Source: a virus
IMG/VR virus record: IMGVR_UViG_3300048126_000291
Coordinates: 1-26,844 of that record
Direction: 5' to 3' (one strand)
DNA: 26,844 nt
The position numbers and the translations under genes are program-made. Below are positions 21,286 through 26,844 of this stretch, piece by piece (position 1 is the stretch's first letter; the number at the start of each line of letters is the position of its first letter). The notes under the pieces are model-generated. The model saw nothing but the letters and a program-made list of their open reading frames with translations, had not been told where the DNA came from and searched no databases.

Positions 21286-23895
21286 TTGAAATTCTACACA
21301 TCTATTAATCGTTATGGCAATCAGCTTCTTTATCGTGGTTATGACAATGGTCAACCAGTATCAAAAAAGATAAAGTACGAGCCTACGTTATTCGTAAAAT
21401 CACAAAAACCAGAAACTGGCTACAAAAGTCTTGATGGTGTATCAATTGAGCCTAGATTGCTTGATGATATGCGTTCAGCTAAAAACTTTCTTAGTACATA
21501 TCAAGATGTGGAAAGCTTTAACATCTATGGTTCTACCAACTATGTAAATGCATATATTGCTGAACAGGAAGAATGGAAAGATGATATTGAGTTTGACCGT
21601 GATAAAATCAAAGTAACTTCTATTGATATTGAGGTACAGTCTGATGATGGATTCCCAGAACCAGATCAAGCTGCTCAGCCAATTATCTCTATTGCATGTA
21701 AAAACAATATTGATAATATCTATTTTGTCTGGGGCTTTGGTGACTATGACGTATCAAAGTCTATTATGCAAGATTGTCAAGTTGTCTATCGTAAAATGGA
21801 TAACGAAATACATCTATTGTCTGAGTTTCTTAAGTGGTGGAATTCACCAGCACACTGTCCAGATGTAATCACTGGTTGGAATGTCCGTGGCTTTGATGTT
21901 CCATATATGGTAAATCGTATCAATAAAGTTCTTGGTGAAGGTCAAGCAAATCGCTTATCACCTTGGGAACACGTTAATGAAAGAGTTATGAAGTTCAAAG
22001 GTCGTGATCTTACTACTTATGAACTATATGGTATTGTTACACTTGACTATATGGACATGTTCAAAAAGTTTGGTTATGCATACGGCCCACAAGAATCGTA
22101 TTCACTTAATCATATATCTCATGTAGTCCTTGGTGAAAAGAAACTATCTTATGAAGAACACTCTTCACTTCATGGTTTATATGAAGCTGACTTCCAAAAG
22201 TTTATTGACTACAATATCAAGGATGTTGAGTTAGTTGATCGCCTTGAAGATAAAATGGGTCTTATTACTTTGGTAATGACAGTTGCCTATAAAGCTGGTA
22301 TCAACTATATGGATGCATTTGGTACTACTTCGATGTGGGATACTATTATTTACCGTACTCTTTCAAAGAAAAACATATATCCAAATGTGGAAAAGATCGC
22401 AGGTAATACTGATTATGTAAAAGCTGGATCTACTGTTGGAACCGGTAATGCTACTCATGTAACTAAAGATGGGATACGTACTGGTGAAGTAAAAGAATCT
22501 AGTTTTGCTGGTGGCTATGTTAAAACACCACAAGTTGGTTTACATGAGTGGGTTGTATCTTTTGATTTGAACTCACTATATCCAAATATTATTGTTCAAT
22601 GGAATATGTCACCAGAAACTATCGTATCCGGTACTACACTTGGCGTTACACCTGATACATGTCTTGGTGGTTACAATACTAAAAACTCAGATAAATCTAC
22701 TTCTATGGCAGCCAATGGTGTTCACTTTAAGAAAGATGGGATTGGTGTTCTACCATCTTTGATTATTGATTACTATGCTGAACGTAAAGCTATCAAAGAT
22801 AAGATGCTGGCCTCTCAACAAGAACGTCAGGGTATTGACCCAAGTCAAAAGCAAGAAATCTACCGTATTGAACGTGATATGAATCGATTTGAAAACCAGC
22901 AAATGGCTATTAAGATTATGATGAATAGTTTATATGGTGCACTTGGTAACAAATGGTTTCGTTATAATGATATCTCTATGGCTGAAGCTATCACTCTTTC
23001 TGGTCAGTATGCTATTCGTTTTGCTGAAAAGACAGTCAATAATCATATGAATGAGTTACTTGGTACTGATGAAGACTATGTTATAGCAATTGATACTGAT
23101 TCATTGTATGTTAACTTTGGTCCATTAGTTAAAAAGCTAAATCCAAAAGACCCAGTTGCCTTCCTTGATAAGATTTGCCAAGAAAACTTTGAAATTGTTA
23201 TCAAAGATGCTTACAAAGAGTTATTTGATCATATGGATTGTGCCCGTCCACGTATGGAAATGGGTCGGGAAGCTATTGCTGATGTCGGTATCTGGACTGC
23301 TAAAAAGCGTTATATTCTAAATGTTCACAACAATGAAGGTGTAGCTTATGCTGAACCTAAGCTTAAGATTATGGGTATTGAAGCTATTAAGTCATCAACT
23401 CCATCTCAGTGTCGTGATGCTCTTAAAGCTTTATTCAAAGTTATTGTAACTGGATCAGAGGATAAAACACAAGAAGCTATTCGCCAATTCAAACAGCATT
23501 TCTTTAAATTACCAGCCCATGAAGTCTCATTTCCTCGTGGTGTAAATGATGTTGATAAGTGGACACGTAAAACTGGTTATGCCAAAGGTACTCCCATACA
23601 TGTTCGTGGTGCTATCTTACATAATCAAGCTATCAAGTCAGCCAGTCTGGATACTAAATATGAGTATATCCGCAATGGTGACAAAGTCAAGTTTTGTTAT
23701 CTTAAAAAGCCAAACCCTATCAAAGAGAATGTGGTGTCATTCAAAGACTTCTTGCCTCCAGAGTTACAGCTTGATAAGTACATTGACTATGATCTACAAT
23801 TTCAAAAAACCTTTCTAGATCCTATTGAACCAATCCTTACATCGATTGGCTGGAATCAAGAAGAACAAGCTACATTGGAGGCATTCTTTGGTTGA
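21286..23895 (+). CDS. 43: DNA polymerase gp43 (family B)
   Basis: This 869-residue polymerase aligns with T4 gp43 (898). Exonuclease motif I is D114/E116 in SIDIEV (T4 D112/E114). Polymerase motif A is FDLNSLYPNIIVQW, motif B KIMMNSLYGALGNKWFRYND and motif C AIDTDSLYVN, so both activities look intact. The C-terminus, ATLEAFFG, is a plausible clamp-binding tail. Translation starts at TTG (21286), with GGAGG 9 bases upstream and the following KFYTSINRYGN matching the T4 N-terminus; no in-frame ATG is nearby. The weak start codon may limit polymerase levels. Confidence 0.97.
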   Translation: MKFYTSINRYGNQLLYRGYDNGQPVSKKIKYEPTLFVKSQKPETGYKSLDGVSIEPRLLDDMRSAKNFLSTYQDVESFNIYGSTNYVNAYIAEQEEWKDDIEFDRDKIKVTSIDIEVQSDDGFPEPDQAAQPIISIACKNNIDNIYFVWGFGDYDVSKSIMQDCQVVYRKMDNEIHLLSEFLKWWNSPAHCPDVITGWNVRGFDVPYMVNRINKVLGEGQANRLSPWEHVNERVMKFKGRDLTTYELYGIVTLDYMDMFKKFGYAYGPQESYSLNHISHVVLGEKKLSYEEHSSLHGLYEADFQKFIDYNIKDVELVDRLEDKMGLITLVMTVAYKAGINYMDAFGTTSMWDTIIYRTLSKKNIYPNVEKIAGNTDYVKAGSTVGTGNATHVTKDGIRTGEVKESSFAGGYVKTPQVGLHEWVVSFDLNSLYPNIIVQWNMSPETIVSGTTLGVTPDTCLGGYNTKNSDKSTSMAANGVHFKKDGIGVLPSLIIDYYAERKAIKDKMLASQQERQGIDPSQKQEIYRIERDMNRFENQQMAIKIMMNSLYGALGNKWFRYNDISMAEAITLSGQYAIRFAEKTVNNHMNELLGTDEDYVIAIDTDSLYVNFGPLVKKLNPKDPVAFLDKICQENFEIVIKDAYKELFDHMDCARPRMEMGREAIADVGIWTAKKRYILNVHNNEGVAYAEPKLKIMGIEAIKSSTPSQCRDALKALFKVIVTGSEDKTQEAIRQFKQHFFKLPAHEVSFPRGVNDVDKWTRKTGYAKGTPIHVRGAILHNQAIKSASLDTKYEYIRNGDKVKFCYLKKPNPIKENVVSFKDFLPPELQLDKYIDYDLQFQKTFLDPIEPILTSIGWNQEEQATLEAFFG

Positions 23896-24196
23896 ACAAA
23901 CTATAAAAGAAAAGATTAAACAACGTCGAGCTCAGATGCTTGTACATTCATATATCTACTATCAGTTAGATGATAACATTGTTAGTGATCATACTTGGCA
24001 GCAATGGGCAGATGAGTTAACAGAACTTCAAAATGCTAATCCTAGTGAATGCAATATTGATTACTATGATAAAGAGTTCAAAGACTGGAATGGAGCAAGT
24101 GGAGCATTTCTTCCACTTGACGATCCTAAAGTTATAGCTAAAGCAGAAAGATTAATTAGTTTTGAAAAAGAGGTTTACAATGCAACAAAAGTGTGA
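23888..24196 (+). CDS. DNA ligase LigA-related protein
   Basis: A TTG at 23888 with TGGAGG (23876-23881) 6 bases upstream starts a 102-residue protein that overlaps gp43 by 8 bases. The segment KQRRAQMLVHSYIYYQLDDN, then IVSDHTWQQWADELTELQ resembles domain Ia of NAD+-dependent DNA ligases, the small N-terminal part that binds NMN, and stand-alone phage proteins named 'LigA-related'. No adenylation domain is present, so it cannot ligate by itself. Its TGA stop is also the TGA of the next promoter's extended -10. Confidence 0.7.
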   Translation: MVEQTIKEKIKQRRAQMLVHSYIYYQLDDNIVSDHTWQQWADELTELQNANPSECNIDYYDKEFKDWNGASGAFLPLDDPKVIAKAERLISFEKEVYNATKV

Positions 24197-24202
24197 TATA
24201 AT
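24174..24202 (+). promoter_or_regulatory. Sigma70-like promoter for the MazG-like gene
   Basis: TTTACA at 24174-24179, 17 bases, TATAAT at 24197-24202 with TG at 24194-24195. The spacer is the last 17 bases of the LigA-related gene, including its stop codon. Confidence 0.88.
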
Positions 24203-24225
24203 ATACTATAAGAATGGAGAAAGAT

Positions 24226-24645
24226 ATGAGTAAAGATTGGACTACCGATATTGAAGAAATGCACAAAAAGTATGGTGTTGATCAATGGATGGGAGAAAAG
24301 CTACTTATGGTTGATACCGAAGTACTAAAAAAGTTCTTAGAATTCCGTATGGCTTTTCTTAAAGAAGAACTAGATGAAACTAACTTGGCAGTACAAAACA
24401 ATGACCCAGAAGAAATTGTTGATGGTCTTATTGATTTATGTGTTGTAGCAATTGGTACACTTGAAGCTTTTGGTGTAGATGCTCACAAAGCGTGGGATAC
24501 TGTATTAGAAGCTAATATGAATAAAGAAGTTGGTGAAAAAGCTGAAAGACCTAATCCTCTTGGTTTGCCAGACTTAGTTAAACCAGAAGGTTGGAAATCT
24601 CCAAGCCACGAAGGAAACCATGGTTGTCTCGACTACACTTTTTAA
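24226..24645 (+). CDS. MazG-like nucleoside triphosphate pyrophosphohydrolase
   Basis: This 139-residue all-alpha protein carries the NTP-pyrophosphohydrolase metal motif EExxE followed by ExxD: EELDE at about residue 51, then PEEIVDGLIDLC. Such enzymes hydrolyse (d)NTPs or related nucleotides to monophosphates; phage members may clean nucleotide pools or lower alarmones. The ATG at 24226 has GGAG 6 bases upstream; the ATG at 24214 would overlap that site. The C-terminal 30 residues (RPNPLGLPDLVKPEGWKSP) are a proline-rich extension seen in phage members of the group. It overlaps the primase-like gene by 26 bases. Confidence 0.8.
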   Translation: MSKDWTTDIEEMHKKYGVDQWMGEKLLMVDTEVLKKFLEFRMAFLKEELDETNLAVQNNDPEEIVDGLIDLCVVAIGTLEAFGVDAHKAWDTVLEANMNKEVGEKAERPNPLGLPDLVKPEGWKSPSHEGNHGCLDYTF

Positions 24646-25552
24646 GAGTATATACGATAACAAAACAGATACTCGATTAGTCTTTAAGGACTTTAATGCC
24701 TTTGAAGAGTCTTTGTATAAGTTATCTGAAAGACCTATAGCATCAAAGAAAGATGCACCATTGATGTCGCCTGCAGTCTATCAAGCCGATACCACACGAG
24801 CTAATGCTAATGTAATTGAGTGGGCCGGTTGGGCTGCAGTTGATGTTGATGAACATAAATTTCAAGGAGACCTACAAAATGAGCTTACCTCTTTATATGG
24901 TAATTGGTATTACGTTTGTTATAGTACTGCTAGCTCTACCATCGATCATCCGAAGTTCAGACTTGTCTTCCCTCTTAAAGGAAGAGTTAAAGCAGATAGA
25001 ATTAAGAAATTCTGGTATGCACTCAACACGCTCTTGGACTCAATCGGAGATAGACAAACTAAAGATCTTTCAAGAATGTATTACGTCCCAGGCCAATATG
25101 CTGGTGCATACAACTTTATATTCAGTAATGCTAACGGCTCTTATTTGGATCCTGATGCGTTAATTGATAAGTATCCTTTAGATGAAAAGAAAGGTGGAAA
25201 GACTTTCTTTGATCGTTTGCCTGAAGAAATACAAAACCAAATAGTTGAGCATCGTAAAAACTCAGCTGATAATAGAGATTTTAATTGGACAACATATCAT
25301 GACTGTCCATTTGTGAATAGAAAGTTAGTGGCAGAATATAAGACCATTAATGAAACTGGATGGTATCATGGGCTATATCGTATCATGGTATCTATTGCTG
25401 GTAATGCTGTAAGTAATAACTACCCAATTACTTCTAACCAGATCGCAGAGCTCTGTAAAGAGATTGATAATGAAACCGGCCAATGGTATGATAACCGGCC
25501 ACTTGAAAAGGAGGCAGATCGTGCAATCGAATTCGTCTATAAAAACGTATGA
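24620..25552 (+). CDS. AEP-like primase (PrimPol type)
   Basis: The 310-residue protein has the arrangement of archaeo-eukaryotic primase superfamily catalytic cores: a metal-binding DVDEH at residues 75-79, a STIDHPKFRLVFP strand (about 105-118) with histidine and arginine for nucleotide binding, and a third acidic motif KDLSRMYYVPGQ (D149) in the 'D.sRmyyvPG' form. Residues about 235-305 (HGLYRIMVSIAGNAV, ITSNQIAELCKEID) resemble a helical PriCT domain. T4 uses a DnaG-type primase (gp61), so this is a different primase type, next to the polymerase gene. AAGGA lies 6 bases before ATG. The function is inferred from motifs. Confidence 0.6.
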   Translation: MVVSTTLFKSIYDNKTDTRLVFKDFNAFEESLYKLSERPIASKKDAPLMSPAVYQADTTRANANVIEWAGWAAVDVDEHKFQGDLQNELTSLYGNWYYVCYSTASSTIDHPKFRLVFPLKGRVKADRIKKFWYALNTLLDSIGDRQTKDLSRMYYVPGQYAGAYNFIFSNANGSYLDPDALIDKYPLDEKKGGKTFFDRLPEEIQNQIVEHRKNSADNRDFNWTTYHDCPFVNRKLVAEYKTINETGWYHGLYRIMVSIAGNAVSNNYPITSNQIAELCKEIDNETGQWYDNRPLEKEADRAIEFVYKNV

Positions 25553-25985
25553 TATTTTTAATATGGATATGAGTTTTAATATTGATGATATCCAAAATAA
25601 AGCTGAATGGCATGAAAGAGCTATGAATGAAGCAAAACAAATTCATAGTAAACCATCAACAGCTCGTGGTAGATCTTTAGATGAAATCTATGAAACAAGA
25701 CTATATGGTGGTGTTGCTGAACAATATCTTCTTGAAACAGGCTGGGAAGATGACACAAGAAAGTTTAAAGATGTAATTGATCCTCAAGGTGATCCTGTTG
25801 AAGTTAAAACTACATCATGCTTAGAAAATGTTTGGCATGTTCTTGACCGTTGTAGAAAGGCTAAGCTTGAGACATGGAGAAACTATCAGGATATTGTATA
25901 TGTCTTTATCAATGATACTAAGTCTAAAGAGTTTGTACATGAGGGCACATACCTTTGGAATGGAGAAAAGTTTGAAAGAAATTAA
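25521..25985 (+). CDS. PD-(D/E)XK-like nuclease
   Basis: A GTG at 25521 with a perfect AAGGAGG (25508-25514) 6 bases upstream starts a 154-residue protein. Candidate active-site residues are E67 in GGVAEQYL, D91 in PQGD and E94/K96 in PVEVKTT, the order of PD-(D/E)XK endonucleases. A following strand (YQDIVYVFIND) fits the fold. It could be a Holliday-junction or flap nuclease, or a DNA-processing partner of the primase whose gene it overlaps by 32 bases. The fold assignment comes from motif spacing only. Earlier in-frame starts lie inside the primase gene without a ribosome site. Confidence 0.55.
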   Translation: MQSNSSIKTYDIFNMDMSFNIDDIQNKAEWHERAMNEAKQIHSKPSTARGRSLDEIYETRLYGGVAEQYLLETGWEDDTRKFKDVIDPQGDPVEVKTTSCLENVWHVLDRCRKAKLETWRNYQDIVYVFINDTKSKEFVHEGTYLWNGEKFERN

Positions 25986-26009
25986 TTTGAAAAAAAGTGA
26001 AAAAAGTCC

Positions 26010-26038
26010 TTTACAATATGCATAAACTATGATATAAT
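26010..26038 (+). promoter_or_regulatory. Sigma70-like promoter for the nucleotide-metabolism operon
   Basis: TTTACA at 26010-26015, 17 bases, TATAAT at 26033-26038 with extended TG, preceded by GAAAAAAAGTGAAAAAAGTCC. It would drive the genes at 26072, 26253 and gp42. Confidence 0.9.
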
Positions 26039-26071
26039 ATACTTATAAAATGATAAATGGAAGGAAATCAA

Positions 26072-26251
26072 ATGTCATATAATTACAAAGTTCTCGAATC
26101 TGTTCTTAAAAATATTGCTAAAGACGATTCAACTGAAAATATCTATGATCAAATTGAACGTCTTACAACCGATGAAATTCGTAAGATGAAAGATCTATTT
26201 GCTATCATGGATCAAGCTGGTTCTGATAAAATCCAACACATGGGAGAATAA
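26072..26251 (+). CDS. Hypothetical helical protein
   Basis: This 59-residue protein (MSYNYKVLESVLKNIAKDDS, then DQIERLTTDEIRKMKDLFAI) is predicted to be helical and acidic. GGAAGGA (26059-26065) precedes the ATG; an in-frame upstream ATG at 26057 overlaps that ribosome site and is not used. It is the first gene of an operon with two nucleotide-metabolism genes. I recognise no family and assign no function. Confidence 0.7.
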   Translation: MSYNYKVLESVLKNIAKDDSTENIYDQIERLTTDEIRKMKDLFAIMDQAGSDKIQHMGE

Positions 26252-26252
26252 C

Positions 26253-26570
26253 TTGAAGTTTGATAAAGACAAACCACCTATGGCTTTGATTCCACCCGAA
26301 GCCCTTTATGAAATTGCCGAAGTATTTCGCTTTGGTGCAGAAAAGTATGGTGTTAACAACTGGCGTGATGATGGTGACTGTACTGAATTTGCGCGTACGT
26401 ATTCATCTATTCAACGCCACTTAAATGCTTGGTGGACAGGTGAAGATATTGATCCAGACTCTGGTAAGTCTCACCTAGCACATGCTACTACACAAATGAT
26501 GATTTTAATGATCCACCAAATGGAACACCCTGAGATGGACGATAGATATAAGCCTAAGGATAAAAAATGA
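26253..26570 (+). CDS. dATP/dGTP diphosphohydrolase-type protein (DUF5664-like)
   Basis: A TTG at 26253 with GGGAG 6 bases upstream gives 105 residues beginning (M)KFDKDKPPMALIPPEALYEIA. The core FRFGAEKYGVNNWR, then RHLNAWWTGEDIDPDSGKSH and LAHA is the pattern of the phage dATP/dGTP diphosphohydrolase N-terminal family, a MazG-related all-alpha fold. It probably cleaves deoxynucleotides and so reshapes the dNTP pool. It starts two bases after the previous stop and overlaps gp42 by 4 bases (ATGA). Specificity cannot be told from sequence alone. Confidence 0.75.
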   Translation: MKFDKDKPPMALIPPEALYEIAEVFRFGAEKYGVNNWRDDGDCTEFARTYSSIQRHLNAWWTGEDIDPDSGKSHLAHATTQMMILMIHQMEHPEMDDRYKPKDKK

Positions 26571-26844
26571 TAATGTATTCAGTGTCAGATATACGTCAGT
26601 ACTTCATTGATGAATTACGTGACAAAGCCTTTACCGAAGATCGCACGGGCCAGAAGACTATAGAGCTTCTCGGCGCCTCCTTCCTCGCCGATGAACCGGC
26701 GATCTTCGGTATGCCCAATCAAGATTATATTGAAGCAGAACTTGAATGGTATAATTCATGCTCTACTAATATTAATGACATTCACCCAGATAAAGATGCA
26801 CCTGCCGCTTGGCAGTATGCTGCAAATGACCATGGCGAAATTAA
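26567..26844 (+). CDS. 42: dCMP hydroxymethylase gp42-like (3' truncated by window edge)
   Basis: Ninety-two codons are visible. They align with the T4 gp42 N-terminus: KTIELLGASFLADEPAIFG against KTIEIIGASFVADEPFIFG, then DYIEAELEWYNS and WQYAANDHGEI against WQQVASSKGEI. The enzyme is a thymidylate-synthase relative that makes hydroxymethyl-dCMP, which in T4 replaces cytosine in DNA. The residue that separates it from thymidylate synthase lies beyond the window, so specificity is inferred. AAGGA 6 bases before the ATG supports this start. The stretch 26640-26710 is much more GC-rich than the rest of the gene. Confidence 0.8.
   Translation, partial: MIMYSVSDIRQYFIDELRDKAFTEDRTGQKTIELLGASFLADEPAIFGMPNQDYIEAELEWYNSCSTNINDIHPDKDAPAAWQYAANDHGEI

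Noticed and set aside
21270-21308. 12-codon ATG frame overlapping the gp43 start
   Set aside because: The ATG is part of the conserved promoter downstream block, has no ribosome site of its own and shows no coding signal.
1-26844. CRISPR arrays, rRNA genes, insertion sequences or integrases
   Set aside because: No regularly spaced repeats, rRNA-like segments, transposase or integrase motifs, or target-site duplications were seen; the tRNA overlap alone does not indicate an attachment site in a T4-like phage.

Overview
This window is a segment of a T4-like (Straboviridae/Kyanoviridae-type) myovirus genome. It is AT-rich, every recognisable protein gene is on the + strand, and packing is tight, with many ATGA/TAATG junctions. 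Recognised T4 core proteins are gp20, gp67, gp21, gp22, gp23, UvsY, UvsW, gp55, gp47, gp46, gp45, gp44, gp62, RegA, gp43 and gp42. ThyX, Hsp20 and a CobS-like MoxR ATPase resemble the accessory set of marine T4-like phages (cyanophage and pelagiphage type). The host is probably a marine Gram-negative bacterium, since the phage encodes a lipobox lipoprotein and uses sigma70-like promoters. No photosystem genes are present. The exact host cannot be read from the sequence.

Layout. (1) 1-4700 is the late head and tail block: portal C-terminus, two prohead core proteins, protease, scaffold, major capsid protein, a strong UUCG terminator, and a tail-tube-like protein. (2) 4726-7063 holds recombination genes uvsY and uvsW and a small protein. 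(3) 7064-7226 is an intergenic hub with two back-to-back near-consensus promoters, one firing left and antisense to the late block. (4) 7227-11572 holds the late sigma factor gp55, the Mre11/Rad50-like gp47/gp46 nuclease, ThyX and a small ORF. (5) 11582-15561 holds a HExxH+VWA protein, a tRNA-Arg that overlaps its stop codon, a MoxR-type AAA+ ATPase and a DUF3310-like protein. (6) 15561-20236 holds the sliding clamp, three exported proteins, both clamp-loader subunits, RegA and several tiny genes. (7) 20237-21217 is a late-promoter Hsp20 cluster closed by a terminator. (8) 21230-26844 holds the DNA polymerase, a LigA-related protein, a MazG-like enzyme, an AEP-like primase, a PD-(D/E)XK-like nuclease, a dATP/dGTP-diphosphohydrolase-type protein and the start of a gp42-like dCMP hydroxymethylase.

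Regulation is unusually readable. Ten sigma70-like promoters share TTTACA, exactly 17 bp, then TATAAT (one has TAGAAT), nearly all with an extended -10 TG. Nine are on + and one on -. Four exact T4-type late boxes (TATAAATA) precede gp67, the tube-like gene, uvsY and hsp20. The gp55 sigma factor and gp45 clamp needed for T4-type late transcription are both encoded here.

The most interesting items are the antisense promoter at 7099-7127, the tRNA/CDS stop-codon overlap at 13830-13839, the MoxR-VWA-HExxH pair, the exported-protein cassette between clamp and clamp loader, the AEP-primase/nuclease pair beside gp43, and several conserved-looking genes under 60 codons. All family assignments come from remembered sequence patterns; no search was run.
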